Numbered from the stretch's first letter, positions 21,845 to 34,861 are shown. The stretch: DNA of 64,000 nucleotides from Ochotona curzoniae (GCF_017591425.1 NW_024467120.1:2170001-2234000), one strand, 5' to 3'. Made by a program: numbers and translations. Notes: generated from the letters alone by a model not told the origin.

Positions 21845-21930
21845 GAATCTACTATTGGCCCAGCGCTATACTAGACTGCAGGGATGGAAAGCCGAGTAGG
21901 CTTAGTTCTTTGTCCTTCAATAACCCCAAG
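21845..21930 (+). mobile_element. Possible ancient LINE relic
   Basis: CTACTATTGGCCCAGCGC followed by a decayed stretch resembles the 'location-size' motif of old mammalian LINE 3' ends. Weak. Confidence 0.3.
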
Positions 21931-22329
21931 TAGAGCTGAGGCAGTAAAAGCGACTGTGGATTCTAGAACATAGTGAGATGCCAAGGAACCCAACAGAGAG
22001 GCCACTACCTGGGAGGTTGGTCCCAGCCCCCAGGACTCTCAGGTGCGGTAGACAACAGAAGGGCAACAGAATCCCGAGATAGACACACGGGGGCCATTCC
22101 AGAATGTACCAAGAGCAGCATTTCCTGACTTCTTGACTCATCTCCCAACTCTAGGCTTCCCTTGCAGCCCAGCCACAGCCATCCTCCTAAAGCACATCTG
22201 TCCTTAAAATCCTGGGTCGCTGCTGGCAACATAGCTTGTTGTCTGGCTACCTCTTACCTTCTGCAGTCTCAACTGAACCTTCTGACTATAGTCTCACTCT
22301 GTCTTCTAAGTGTCCTGGCAGCAACACAC

Positions 22330-22425
22330 ATCAGACTGCATGGTCATGACCTACTTACTCCGCATCCCCACGGGACAGTCAGCTACTTAAGAGTAGGAAC
22401 TCAATAAATATTTGTGGGAGGGAGG
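22330..22425 (+). mobile_element. L2-like 3' end
   Basis: GTAGGAACTCAATAAATATT with preceding CTTACTCCGCATCCCC fits the L2 3' end. Confidence 0.5.
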
Positions 22426-22637
22426 GAAGGAAGAAGAGATGAAAGATGGAAGCCTGGGAAACACTTAAATGAAAGAAATGAACTAAAGATGCAGTGAAAG
22501 GGCCTCGAAAGAGTCGAGAAAAACACAGGGGAAAAAGTCACATCACGCAAGCAAAACAGAAGAGCGTGTTCAGTAGGAAGCTGTCTCTCTGAGACAGAAA
22601 TGCTCCAGAAAATTCAGACAGCTGATGAGGACAACTA

Positions 22638-22965
22638 GGTTTTTGGCTTAACAGGTCAATCCTATACCTGCAAGCGCTGGCATGCTGTAGGAGCATAGGT
22701 TTGTGTCCTGGATGCCCCACTTCCAATCCAGCTCCCTGCTATGGCCTAGGAAAGTAACAGAGGATAGCCCAAAGCATCAGGATCTTATATCCATCTGGAA
22801 AACATCGAACAAACCCTACACACTTGGTTTTTGACCAGCCCAATTCTGGTCATTGTGACCATTTAGGAAGTGAACCAGCAGGTGGAATATCTTCTCTTTG
22901 TAAACCTCTCCCTCCTTCTCTCTGTGAATTTGCCTTTCAAATAAAAAGATAAATCCTTATTCTAA
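22638..22965 (+). mobile_element. Older CSINE, near full length
   Basis: CACTTCCAATCCAGCTCCCT, TATGGCCTAGGAAAGTAAC, GGAAGTGAACCAGCAGGTGG and CAAATAAAAAGATAAATCC. The head is decayed. Confidence 0.75.
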
Positions 22966-23049
22966 AACTTTTTTTTTTGCCCATTTTTCATAATACAAAC
23001 CTCTGCGACAGTCAGACAAAGCCTATGGACCTGCCTCAAAATAGTATTG

Positions 23050-23354
23050 TGTGGCGCTGCTGTTATGGTGGATAAATCTACCACTTGCAATGCCAGCACC
23101 CTGCTGGTTTGAGTTCCAGCTGCTTCATTTCTGATCAGCTTCGTGTTCCTGTGCTTGGGGAGACAGGAAGACTGAATGCTTGGGTCCATGCTAGCCATGT
23201 GAGAGACTCCTGTTCCAGGCTCCTGGTTTGGACCTGGCCCAGCTCCAAGCCACTATCATCGTTTAGGGAGTAAACCAGTAGATGGAAATACTCTCTCTCC
23301 TCATACCCCTCTCTCTGCCTTTCAAATAAATAAATCTTAAAAAAAAAAAAAAAC
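23050..23354 (+). mobile_element. Older CSINE with intact tail
   Basis: GATCAGCTTCGTGTTCCTGT, GGGAGTAAACCAGTAGATGG, and CAAATAAATAAATCTT followed by an A-run. Different body sequence from the young type. Confidence 0.8.
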
Positions 23355-23364
23355 AATAATGTGA
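23355..23364. repeat. Target-site duplication, left copy
   Basis: AATAATGTGA, repeated at 23691-23700. Confidence 0.8.
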
Positions 23365-23690
23365 GGTCTGGTGCAATAGCATAGAGGTTAAGTCCTCGCC
23401 TTGAATGCCTGGGATCCCATACGGATGCCGGTTCTAATCCTAGCTACCCCACTTCCCATCCAGCTCCCTGCTTGTGGCCTGGGAAAGCAGTCGAGGATGG
23501 CCCAAGACCTTGGGACCCTGCACCCATGTGGGATACCCGGAAGAAGCTCCATGCTCCTGACTTCAGATTGGCTCAGCTCTTTCCGTTGCAGCTGCTTAGG
23601 GAGTGAACCATCAGTTGGAAGTTCTTTCTGTCTCTCTTTTTCTCTGTATATCTCCCTTTCCAATAAAAATAAATGAATCTTTAAAAAAAT
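23365..23690 (+). mobile_element. Younger CSINE inserted in the A-tail region of the preceding copy
   Basis: Head GTTAAGTCCTCGCCTTG, B box GGTTCTAATCC, TGTGGCCTGGGAAAGCAGTC and CCAATAAAAATAAATGAATC tail, with an exact 10-bp duplication. Confidence 0.9.
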
Positions 23691-23700
23691 AATAATGTGA

Positions 23701-24590
23701 ACCATACAAGATAATCTATACAGTAATAAATAAAACTACCTAAGCTGAAATAGTTATTGAAATATGCAAACACTATGTTGTAGTCAAATGTATGCTTCTT
23801 CATTAAGATATTAAGTAAGCAGATCTAGCAGCAAGTCCATAAACAGATATAATATTTGAGTGGCAGTGAAAGAAAACAATACTTCAGGATACTTATGATA
23901 GCATACCATTAATTGAACTAGCTCTGCATACAGTTAACGCCACTGGGGGTTTGTTCCCTACATTAATAATTGAAGGGAACACTATCATTTGGAGGCTGTG
24001 GTAAAAAATAAATTATCTTCCCCTTGCAAATCCAGAGCCTCGGGGTTAGGGACGCCTAACTAGGGCATCAAATTGACAATGAAGTCCTTCTGCCAGAGCA
24101 GTGTCAGACAAGCGACAAGACAGCCACCAGTGTGGAGGGATGAGCGAATGGGAGGAGTGAAGATGGGGGCCCATGATTATGGGTTCCTCTCTCCAGATGC
24201 TGCTGCGGCCAACTAAATGAAAAGGCTTGTGGTGGTTGGGTGGACGAGAAGTGCCAAAGGGTTATAGAAATAGAACATGCCATTTCCTTGGGACCCAAAA
24301 AAAGGACTGTCAGGGCAATGGCCGAATCATGGTTGGAAGGGTTCCCAACAAGATGAACCCAGGGTCTAGATGGGGAGTTAGTTATTAGCACTGCTTTTAG
24401 CAATGCCAAGATGGCCAAGATGTGCAGGGAAGGAGAGACTTGCCTTCTCACAGGTGGCTTGTGTCCTAAAAAACGCTGCTGTGGCTTGGAGTAAGAAGGG
24501 CGAGCTGTGGCTTTGGTGTCTGTGTGCGATCCATCCCTCCTCTCCGTGTGCTGCTGATGGAAGACAGAGCCACAGCAAGAATTCTTTAAA
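23701..24590. other. Unique non-coding DNA
   Basis: AT-rich to about 24.0 kb, then neutral. Nothing recognised. Confidence 0.45.
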
Positions 24591-24592
24591 AC

Positions 24593-24893
24593 CTTTTTTT
24601 TTTTTTAATTGAAAGACAGCTCTACAGAGGGAAAGAGACATAGACAGAGGTCCTCCATCTGCTGGATGGCCGAATGGCCAGAGCTTACTTGATTCTAAGT
24701 CAACAGCCTGGAGCTTCTTCTGGGTCTCCCACGTGGGTACAGGGTCCCAAGGCTTTGGGCCGTCCTCCACTGTTTTCCCAGGCCACAAGCAGGGAGCTGG
24801 ATGGGAAGTGGAGCAGCCGGGATTTGAACTGGCACTCATGTGGGATGTCAGGAGGATGAGCTTGCAGAGCCAATGCACTGGCCCTCATGGGAA
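24593..24893 (-). mobile_element. CSINE, reverse strand
   Basis: T-run, GAAAGACAGCTCTACAGAGG, GGGTCCCAAGGCTTTGGGCC, CCACAAGCAGGGAGCTGG; the head end is eroded. Confidence 0.85.
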
Positions 24894-26035
24894 GCACTCT
24901 TCTCATTTCTGGGGGAGATAGCTTCCCCCAAAACCTGCTCCTGATGTAGCTTTGGAGCCCAGATAAGGGATGGTCTCAAGACCGCCACAGATAATACTGC
25001 AACCTGTGAGTTTTCTGGGTCAGGACTGAGTTCCTCAGTTTTCCTAGGAGGCAACAGGCCCTTCAGAAAAAGAGCATCCATCTAAGAGCCACACGCAGCA
25101 TTCAACAGTGTGGCAGGACAGACCTCACAGCTATCAAACACAGAACGCAACCAAAACAAAAACAGAAACCATTTTTGTTTCTTAATAGCAGCCTTTTCCT
25201 AGCTAAGGCTTTTAGGAAACAAATAACAACAACAACAAAACCAAAACTGCTCCTGATTCTCGGATGCCTGTGCGGCAGGAGCCTTCAAGTTTGGGGAGAA
25301 AGTGAAAGCAGGGTTAGCTTGTGTGGATATACAAATTCCCTATTCAAATCCAGGCTTTGGGTTTTCTTGCAACTGAGGATAATTAAGTGGTTAGAGAACT
25401 GCCTTTAAGACTCCCTCTCGCCTCAGAAACAAACACGGATTTGTTGCCTAGTTGACCTCATCCAGCCTAACCCAGACCAAGAGAGATCAAATTAAATGTC
25501 CGCTGACACAGAATCCAGAGCTGGTGCAGCGCTCAGAGCTCAGGTGCCGTGGCAGCACAAAGCCAAACTCTTTGTGTTCTGAGGCTGGAGCTGATACTCA
25601 AGTGAAGTCCTCCTCCAGCTCTGGCGGAGCCTCAGGGGACAATGACGCCATCCCTGGACCTCAATCATGTGGCCTCTCTGTGCAACCAGTTCAAAGCCCT
25701 TTCCAGGAGTGATCGACACCAGCCCTCCGCATCTCCGTGCACTGCACCAGCTGGCAGCCAGGCGTGGAGTTTATCAGCCCACATTCCAACTCCACAGTGT
25801 GGGAGCAAAGGGTTTTTTTTTTTTTCCAAGGTCACCCGGTAGACAGAGGCCAAGTTGGCGTAACTCAAACCTTATATCTTATCGTGCGTGGTTATCACAA
25901 CCCACGGGTTCCAGGAACATTGCATAAAAGTAGCTCTTTTCCAGAAGTATTGAAGGTCACCCCTTGAGGGACCCACATGGAATTCTCAGAGGTTCTCAAA
26001 CAGGGGACTGAAAAAAACTTAGAAACCAGTATTGG
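24894..26035. other. Unique non-coding DNA
   Basis: No repeat or gene recognised. Frames near 25.5-25.9 kb overlap each other in several registers and I treat them as chance. Confidence 0.4.
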
Positions 26036-26039
26036 ATAC

Positions 26040-26296
26040 AACATGTTGAGCTGCTGATTTGAGTCTTAGCTGCTCTGTTTCTGATCCAGCTCCCTGCTAA
26101 AGCACTGGGGAAAGTAGCAGAGGCTGTAGCAAGTACTTACTCGGGCACCTGCCACCTGTGTGGGAGACCTGGATGGAGTTCTGACTTCTGGCTTCAGCCT
26201 GGACCAGCTCTGACCACTGCAGCCATCTGGGGACAGAACCAGGCTCCTTTCCCTTTCTGTATTGCTCTGCCTTTCAAGAACAAACAAATCCTTAAC
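26040..26296 (+). mobile_element. Old CSINE, lacking head
   Basis: TTTCTGATCCAGCTCCCTGC, GTGTGGGAGACCTGGATGG and CAAGAACAAACAAATCC tail. Confidence 0.75.
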
Positions 26297-28420
26297 ATGA
26301 AAACGGTTGCATTTTCCAAACCCATCAGCTCAGCCCCCTAATGCCCAGCCCTCTGCCTGCACAGGCTAAGCCAACACTGGGTTCCCAGAGACAACATGAG
26401 TAACCAGAAGGTTTCGTGCATGTTGAGTGTGGCTCTGCTATCCTGTTTGGGACAACTTTGGATCTTGGGCATTGGGGATCTGATTTTTCACAAGGTACAG
26501 GTGTGCCTGGTCCCAGGTACCTCACAGCATTGGAGCTGCCTGACTTCTCCGTTCAGCACTCTGCTGCAGAAGCACAGGCCGGCAGAGTGCCTGAGGAGCT
26601 CAGGCAGGCAAGGCAGGCAGGGGAACCAGGCCACAACGCACTGGTTACTCTCAGCTGGGATTGGAGGAGGACTTTGCTCAGACTTGGCACATACACTTTG
26701 TATCCGGATGACAGCCATGAACTCTGATGCACCTGTGCACAGCAAGTTTGCTCTGTGATGCAGACTCGCTGTTTAAGGAGCCCCAAGAAACAAACATAGA
26801 CTGTTCAGGTCTTCCCTGAGAAGAGAGTAGCTGGGGGCGGGAACAAAAGCGAGCACAGACCTGTGTCTGTGTCCTTTCATAGAGGCTCTCCCATCTGTCT
26901 CTGTGGTTCATTCTTTCTGAAACTCCAACAGAAGTTGTGGATCCCAGAAGACTCTGCACCCATCCTGGGCCCCTCTGTGGACCCCTCAGGTCTGCCCAGG
27001 GTGTCCAGACATGGACAGCCACTGAGATTCCAACAGGCAGCTCCTGCGTTGGTGGGTTTTGCTGCTACCTGATTCGATTAAAATATTCGTGAGGCCCTGC
27101 AGATCCAGGCCCAGGATGGAAGTAAAGAAAGCACAGGGAGAGGAGCTAGCCATAGCCCAAACACACAGACTTCAAGGCACACCCTTGTCGCAGGCGGCAG
27201 GTGCAGCAGGAGCTGATTGCCAACCCCCACCCACCCACAGTGAAGTACCTGCCAGTGCTTAACAGGGCCATAGAATCCAAGAGTCCTGGGGCCAAAAGGA
27301 ACCAATCCTGTTTTCACCGTCTGCTGCTGTAAAATGAAATGGTTGCTCGGATACACTTACAAAACGATTGCTAAATAGGCATTATGGGGTGCTTTCTAAG
27401 GAAGAAGTGGGGAGGGAACTCCCACTCCACCCTGGCCCTCCCAGAAATGCATGACCAGAAGCTGCTTTCTGTTCCTAAGGCCCTAGCCAGATCTCATGCA
27501 GGCAACCTACCATCCCTCTCCTACTAGGCAGAAGAGCTTGTAGAAGAAACACGGATATAGCCATGCCCTGTCCCCACCAGCCAAGCGTATTTGTCTGAAC
27601 TTCCAACCCTTGCTTCCTGCTGCAGTCCAGCCTCAACTCCACTGACTATGCCCATGCTTGGGCTTCCTCTGAGATCCCAACATACACAAGACACCAGCCC
27701 AATCTCATGCATCGGATCGTTAGTGATTAAACGGCTTCACTTCAACACCCAGCCCTTCTGCATGTTTACTATGGCTCCTTTCTCCCTGCCTTACTTCACA
27801 ACCTGCCATTTTGGAGTTTAAGCATCTGGTGATAATGAACTGGGCTCACCTCCCTCCTTCTCAGCGAGGTTGGGGCTCACTCCAGTTTTCTCCACCTTCC
27901 TTGCTGGTCCCCAGCATTCAATTCCTTCCTTGTCCTCACGAAGCCTGGTCTACATCTCCATGCATCCCTAAAATGGACATTCTCAAATGTCAGCAACCAC
28001 CTTTGATCACATCCAGTGATAACATTTCCCTGTTTCTCATACAGCTTGGACTCTAGTTCCACAATTTGGTGCCCACCCTGTGCCCATGACCGCTTTGAGT
28101 TTCTATGGCACTCTGCCCACTGGGCATTATTTCTTATCTGGCTTTGTCCTTCTGCTGCCACACTGGTGCTTCTCCAAAGGTGCCAGCAGGAGAGTGAGCC
28201 ACGGCCAACTTTATATCAGTCCTTATCCTTGCTTTCCCATTCCAGAATGTCCCAGTGGGAACATTCCAAAATGTCTCCCAATAAGGGAGTCTCCTTATTG
28301 ATAGCATAGTAAAATGAGGGTGTCTTCCCCCTCATGGTTTAACTAATAAAAACCAACTACTGATTTTGTGAATTACCTGTGTCAGATCTTGTGTATAATG
28401 ATGCTGGAGTAAAAATTTGA
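26297..28420. other. Unique non-coding DNA
   Basis: 2.1 kb with no recognisable gene or repeat. Open frames of up to 120 codons around 26.4-27.3 kb have no domain and are open on both strands. Confidence 0.4.
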
Positions 28421-28422
28421 GG

Positions 28423-28755
28423 AGCAGGCACAGTGCTATGGTTCAATCAGCTAATTGTCCACCTTGAAAGCACCAGGATCCCATATGGGCCCCAGTTCAT
28501 GTCCTGGTTGCTCCAATTTCCATTCAGTTCTTTGTCTAAGGCCTGGGAAAGCAACAGAGGATGGCTCAAGGCCATGGGACCCTGCAGCTGCTTGGGAGAC
28601 CCAGAAAAGCCCCCTGGCTTTGGATAAGCTCGTCTCTGGATCAGTTCTAGCTCTGCTTTGACCACGGCATCCATTTGTGGAGTGAACCAGTGGATGAAGA
28701 TCTTTCTCTCTGTCTCTCTACTCTTCTGCCTTTCCAATAAAATAAGCCTTGTGAA
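28423..28755 (+). mobile_element. CSINE, near full length
   Basis: CACCAGGATCCCATATGGGC, AAGGCCTGGGAAAGCAACAG, GGAGTGAACCAGTGGATG and CCAATAAAATAAGCC tail. Confidence 0.85.
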
Positions 28756-29805
28756 ATGTATATATTTTTTAAAGAAAGGGGATGACTTGGAATGGCAGAC
28801 CTTGCACCTAGCTAAGGAGAAAATCTGCAATCACCAACTGAAAACAGCTGAGTGCCTTTATCAAGAAGCCTCTACCAGGATGATGCCCTGGCCTTCCCAC
28901 ATGGACCAGATCAGAGCAAAGCCTTAACATCTGCTTAACTGTTAGTGGACTACTGCTGCCCTTTCCCTTTAAAAAAAATTTTTTTCTTTTTGCTGACTGG
29001 TTGGGTGCAAAGAGCACACTTTGCATCCATTGATCTCTCTTTCCCCAAGACCTCGCTCCACCTTTCACCTCACCAGCTCTTATCTCTGGGGCAGAGGCTG
29101 TCCAGTAACAACAGACACAGCTCCAGATAATTTCCCTAGGCTTGCTGTCCTCCCCATGGCCCTACCAGTTGACATCATCCCCCTCACTTCCCTCCTACTC
29201 TAGCCAGCCTGCCTTCCACCGTGTTGCTCCACAAGTACCGATGCCTTGATCACTGAAAAGAGTCCCAGGATCCCAGCCCTCCTCCCCTCTTCTCTATCCA
29301 GATCTTACTCCTATTCCAAAGTGTAGCTAAATTCTCCTCTTGTCCATTGGCATTATTCATGCACAGAGAAAAGGGAAGTCAGCTCCCACCCTTGGGTATC
29401 CCCTCACAGCCTGTGGTTTACAAACGGGAGCCAACGCAAGCCAAACACACAAAGCGCGTTACATTCATTGAATGAATGTTTATTTCATCTATCCATCCTT
29501 TCAATTTGACCAGCACAAGCAACACAACACAAGCAGTTTCGTTCAGGTTTCTTACTTTGCAAACATGGGTGGCCATCATGTTTATTGTTAGTTTCATAAA
29601 TGTGGGTTGGTAAAATCAGTACTAATAAACCCATTTGTTTCCTCATACTTATTGGTACAGATGCAGGGTAAGATCTCTTCCACCTGTGACGGTTTCTCCT
29701 ATGTGACTATGTGCCCATGCTAGTGACAAGCTCAATCTAAGAAGGGGAAAGTAGACTTTTTCTTTTTTTTCCCTCCCAAATATAGCATTTTCTTAAAGCA
29801 CCTAT
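28756..29805. other. Unique non-coding DNA
   Basis: Nothing recognised apart from short A/T runs. Confidence 0.45.
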
Positions 29806-29811
29806 ATTTTT

Positions 29812-30140
29812 ATATTATTGAAAAGTAGATTGTTGAGGGAAGAGAGTGTGTGAGCATGAGACACACAGAGAGAAAGGAGAGTCGATCTTCCATCTGCTGC
29901 TTCATTACCCAAATGACCACAATGACTAGATCCTGGCCAGACCAAAGGCAGGATTCAGAAACTCCATCCAGGCTGCCCACATTGGTGGCAGGTGCTCGAT
30001 GTGTCATCTACTACCTTCCCAGGGACATTAGCAGGAAGCTGAATCATAAACAAAGCACCCTAGACTCAAACCAGCACTCTGATATGGTATGCCAGAGTCG
30101 CAAGTCGGGTTTTAAGCCACTGTGTCACAATACTGATGCT
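29812..30140 (-). mobile_element. Old CSINE, reverse strand
   Basis: GATCTTCCATCTGCTGCTTC, GGACATTAGCAGGAAGCTG and CTAGACTCAAACCAGCACTC. Confidence 0.8.
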
Positions 30141-31345
30141 AGCAACTAACTTTAAACACCTGATAAACATTACCCGAAATGCTATGTTTAAGAGAGCACA
30201 TTAAAGATAACTTATTGGGAGATAAAAAAAAATACCTAGAGGGAAAAAAAAAAAACCCAGTATCCACCTTACTCATTTTTAGATATTGATAACTTAATCC
30301 AAACTTCTCTTCTTACTTTACACACTGATTAAAATATCCTGCTACAAACCACAGCTGTCACACTTCTCCTGGATTCAGGCTCTTGCTTAGCAACAGAGCC
30401 CTCGGTGTGCAGCTGGCCACCGTCCACCTGCTTTCAGGTAGACAAAGCTGGTGCCTGGGACCAGCCAACAGGATCTAAACAGAAATGTCACGCGCAACTT
30501 CAGGGAAGAATCTAGTAAGGGTGCAGAGCCTTTTTTTTTTTTTTTGCCAAGGGCCATCTGGATACTTTTCACATCATTTGCAGACCATGCGACATCTTCT
30601 ATTTAAAAATTAACCTGCCATATAGATTTATTGAATTTCAAGTCCCACCTGTGGTTGCTTTGGCATGGCCAGACGGAACGATTTCTCAGGCCTTACATGG
30701 ATGACCATGGGCTGAATGGTCCTTTCCCCGATCTAAAGGAAAGAAATGCCTCCCCTTGGTGTTCGATGGCTCAACAGAGAGGACAGCTCTGACCCCGCCA
30801 GCCTGTTTGCCCACAAGAGGGAGCAGGATGGAGGAGGACCAACGCCCCAAGCAGAATGCCACAAACTTTTAGGCATCACAGAGCAGCCTCAAGTACTCCG
30901 TAATCCCTGCTTCCAGATTCACTTCAGGAGTCAAAAACAAGGACTTACTCACTCAGGTCATTGTTATGTAGAGTTTCCTCTCCGTCACAGCAAAAAAAAA
31001 ACCTAATCTTACCCAAGACACACGCCTGCGAGTCAACACTTCTTGCCAGTTCAGTAGGTCCAGAAATTCCAAAACAACATCTCCCAGACTGTAAGCAGAG
31101 ATGGCTTCCCTTTCTTGTCACATTAGCTGGGTCCACAGAACACACAGAATGAGTAGCACAGTGGATCCTAACCTCTGCTCTCCTTTTCTGGTTTTCCAAT
31201 TCTGGCAGAACACCAGGCAGTGTGGAGCACGGGAAGTTGACAATCCCCTCTGCCCTCTTGAAAACTGGGGTGAGGAGTTTCTATTTTAGCCCAGGAAGCC
31301 CTATTGGGATTACTGTAAGAAGTAAGTGCTATAAATATGTTTCAG
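30141..31345. other. Unique non-coding DNA
   Basis: Contains three short A- or T-runs (30228, 30247, 30531) and no gene signal. Confidence 0.45.
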
Positions 31346-31347
31346 AG

Positions 31348-31395
31348 CCCGCCAAGTGTCTGACATGTAGCTGGGAGGAAGAACTTCAATAAATG
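31348..31395 (+). mobile_element. Short L2-like 3' end
   Basis: AACTTCAATAAATGGTGGAG preceded by a TGACATGTAG segment. Weak. Confidence 0.35.
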
Positions 31396-31429
31396 GTGGA
31401 GAGATCTGCTTTTAAAAAGACCTATTTTA

Positions 31430-31680
31430 GGGCCTGGCACAGTAGCCTAGTGGTTAAAGTCCTCACCTTGTACACACCAGGATCCCATAGGGTGTTGGTT
31501 CATGTCCCAGTGGCCTCACTTCCCATCCAGCTCCCTGCCTGTGGCCTGGGAAAGCAGTCGAGGACAGCCCAAAGCCTTGAGACCCTGCACCCATCTGGGA
31601 GACCCAGAAGAAGCTCCTGGCTCCTGTCTTCTGCCTTCAGCCTGGCCCAGCTGGGGAATGAACCAGCAGATGGGAGACCG

Positions 31681-31715
<35 letters not shown>

Positions 31716-31742
31716 TCAGCTTTCAAATAAACAGATATTTTA
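31430..31742 (+). mobile_element. CSINE, full length
   Basis: GGGCCTGGCACAGTAGCC head, GTTAAAGTCCTCACC, TGTGGCCTGGGAAAGCAGTC. The CT part has expanded into a TC microsatellite (31683-31713), and the tail is CAAATAAACAGATATTTT. Confidence 0.88.
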
Positions 31743-31924
31743 AGAGAGGGAGAGGAAGGAAGGAAAAAAAAGGCAGAAGAAAGAAAGAATTCACAGTAAA
31801 GAACCATGATAAGCCAGGCCCAACAAAAGAATCGGAGTGATTTATTCCCGATTGTCTCTGCCAGCTCTCAGCAGTTAAATTTCCATTTTCCACTACTAAA
31901 TGAGTTTCTTGTCACTAAACTCTG

Positions 31925-32042
31925 ATAGAAATAATAACAGCTAACTTTTATTGCATTCACACCATGTGTAGGGCATTACGCCAAGCATTTCAGAAGTATT
32001 ACATCATTTAATTTTTTAAATAACTCTGTGAAGCAGATCTTA
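31925..32042 (+). mobile_element. MIR relic
   Basis: AATAACAGCTAACTTTTATTG, CATTACGCCAAGCATTTCAG and AACTCTGTGAAGCAGATCTT follow the order of the MIR 5'/core half. Confidence 0.6.
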
Positions 32043-32670
32043 TTCATTCATTTATCGAGTATTAACCAACGAGGCACTCTTCCAGGCACCAGAGCTACAG
32101 AAACAAACAACCTAGGCAGACATTCTGCTCTTGAGGAGTTGGCATTCCAAGGCCGGTGAGAGAGACAGGAAATGCACCGAGTGTCGGGTGGCAAGAAATG
32201 CAAACTATGGAAGAAAAATTGGGCAAAATAAGAGCCTTTGTGGACGTCTGAGTGGGAGTGAGGGTGGGTATGTGGGGAAGAGCTTCCTGGGCAAGGCCCA
32301 TTCCCTGTGCAGGGAAGGTGCTTCCTGTGTTCTAGAAGTAGCAAAGAGATTCAAATGACCAAGAGCAGGAATGGAGTCATTAGAAGTGAGGTCAGAGACT
32401 CAACAAAGAACCAAATCAAAAAGGACCTGTTAAGTCAGGGCAAGCACTCTGATTTTGAATGAGCTGGGAAAGCACTGGTAGGTGTTCAGCTTGGGATTTT
32501 TTTTGAAGAATCACGCCCAGCTATTGTGTACAGGCTAAAGAAGGATCAGTGCAGGGACTCATGTGATAATCCAAGTGGAACACGGTGGTGACTCAGGCCA
32601 GAGTGGCGGCAGCAGAAGCTTCCATGTGCACTGTGGGAGTCAGAACTGGCCTGATTTGCAGGTGGCAGAA
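32043..32670 (+). mobile_element. Ancient LINE 3'-end relic (probably old L1)
   Basis: TTCATTTATCGAGTATTAACC, CTTCCAGGCACCAGAGCTAC, GGAGTCATTAGAAGTGAGGT and CATGTGATAATCCAAGTGG follow the order of a familiar old mammalian LINE 3' region. Family name is uncertain. Confidence 0.4.
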
Positions 32671-32871
32671 CATGGCAGAGAGAGAAAGCTCTGCTCCTGG
32701 TGGCAACATGACTTCTATTCTATAAAAACTCAAGACATAGGAGATAAACTGCCCACATTAAGGCCGTGGAGTCAGAAGAGAAGCATGACCCGACTCAGGA
32801 CCCGTGTGGTCTCAGAGGTCATCCTGTTTGCCACACCGCTCTAGGGTGTGGCACTCTATGATGTTGTTGTT

Positions 32872-33022
32872 TTTAAGATTTATTTCTTTTTATCGGAAAG
32901 GCAGATTTACAGAGAGGAGAGAGAGAAACATCTTCCACCTGCTGTTTTACTCCCCACATGGCCACCACAGCCAGAGCTGAGCCAACCTGGAGTCAGGAAC
33001 CAAGAGCTTCTTCCCGGTTTCC
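32872..33022 (-). mobile_element. CSINE 3' half, reverse strand
   Basis: Starts with the tail side (TTTAAGATTTATTTC), then GGAAAGGCAGATTTACAGAG and CCAAGAGCTTCTTCCCGG. It breaks off abruptly and unrelated sequence follows. Confidence 0.8.
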
Positions 33023-34855
33023 CGCTTGCTTCAAGGTTTTGTGCTTGCATGCCAGTTGAGGGCCTCACCTTCACAGCCTCTAAGCACTCTAAGAGAACTA
33101 TTCTACAGGTCAAATTGTCCCGCCCCAATGCTGTGGCTTCCACGCATAAAATCAAGCTGGCTAGACTGCATCACCAGGGTCAGCTCAGCGACTCCATTAG
33201 TGCTATGCCCTTGCTCCCCTTCACAAGAAACACTAGACTCAAAGTCATACACATGGACGTGGCCAAGCACGTGACCCTGGCCACAACAGGTTTCTCCAGT
33301 TACCAGGGACTGCCTACCATCTGAGAGAATGGTTTTCCTCCATCATGGAGGTTACCAAACAATTGCTCCTGATTCCTTAAAGAGATAAGCATAACAAGGT
33401 CATCACGCCAGCATGGAGAAAACTTCAGCGTAGGTGTCCAAGTGTGATAAGGTTCCTCTTCTGCCCTGCCATTCAGCAGTCACAAACACGACACCGAGAC
33501 AGAAGAACGCCTTCCCTCCGCCTAGTGGCACACGCAAGGCTTCCCGTAATCCAGCTGCCAGTAACAACTTGTTTTGATTCCTGTGAAAAAAAAAACTTGA
33601 GCCTGTGAGAAAATCTCTCCCCAGATACCAAAAAGACTTAGGTGCAGAGTTTGAAGGAGACAAATGAGAATCCAGCTCAAAACGCTGGTGTTTGTTAGAA
33701 GGCTACTTTTTACATAAAAAAAAGAAAAAAGCCTGTTCTCTTGAAAGGAGAGTCCTTGCTGCTTTCACACCTGTGAACAAGTAGTCATCTTCTCTCACCC
33801 AATGGTGGTAGATGGTAACTCTACTTCCCAGTAGTCCTCCCCTCTTTGTTTCTCTCTCAGGCTTCTGGACAAACTGTGCTACACGCAGCGAAGGAAAACT
33901 AAAAAACAAAACGAGAAGAAGTTACGATAAATACTTCTGTCACTTGTAAAATTTAAGTACCTCAGTAAGTACCACTGTTTCCGCCACTAACACTTTCCAG
34001 TAACTGAAGCTGAAATGTTTTCCAGTAGCACTTCGTATGCATTGAACTTTGATTCACAAGTCCTTCCTCTGGGGGACTTTCTGGCTGAGGAGCCAGTCAT
34101 GCCAGTGTGATGTGCAGGTGCTTCTCAGAAGAGATGTGCAAATACAAAACCATCGATAACCAAGACAGTCCTTTTCAGAAATGAACATAACGGTGTGAAT
34201 ATTATTTGTTTCCCTAAACTCATGGAGAGATGTAATACCCAAAGTCCTCTTCAATGATATGAAATACATAGAACCTTAATCTGACTGTGGCATTCAGGGA
34301 TTGGGTCTCGGTGGCATTGTAAAGAGGATGGGGAGAGAGAGAGAACTGCATAGGCAGGCATACACACATGCCCCCTCTCCTGCCATGTGATTCCCTGTGC
34401 CACGTTGGGACTCTACCAGCCAGAAAGGACAAAACACCTAGACCTTGCACCTCTGAAACCATGGTTCAAAAAATGAACTTTTCCTCTTGATACAACTAGC
34501 CCGTCCTATGCATTGCGCTATAGTGGCAGCCAAATAAAGCTAATATCAATGATCTTCCAAAAGATTCTTGAAAATTTGTGAAAAAAAAAATAAGCATGAA
34601 TCTTAAAAATAAGATCCATAAGCTGACTGATAACTCGTACCGTGTCTGAACAGATCAAGTGCAGGGAAAAACATCAGTATGGAAAGAGTCCATATAGGAG
34701 CAAAACAAATTCTGCTAAAATTGAGGTAAAAACACACTCAAATTTATAGTGAAGCTTGGCAGTGAAATCATTTATTCTTTCTGAAAAAAAAAAGTTACAG
34801 GGACAATATCGCAGAGAAATCATTATTTACAATGCTAGTTTTTACTTTAAAGTTA
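33023..34855. other. Unique non-coding DNA
   Basis: 1.8 kb without a recognised repeat. A forward frame overlapping the truncated SINE (32848-33324) reaches 158 codons but begins in the SINE and shows no domain. Confidence 0.4.
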
Positions 34856-34861
34856 TTGTTT

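Noticed and set aside
24378..24878. 166-codon reverse frame
   Set aside because: Over half is antisense to a reverse-strand SINE; no domain.
32848..33324. 158-codon frame as a host exon
   Set aside because: Starts inside a truncated reverse SINE and runs into unique DNA with no recognised domain.
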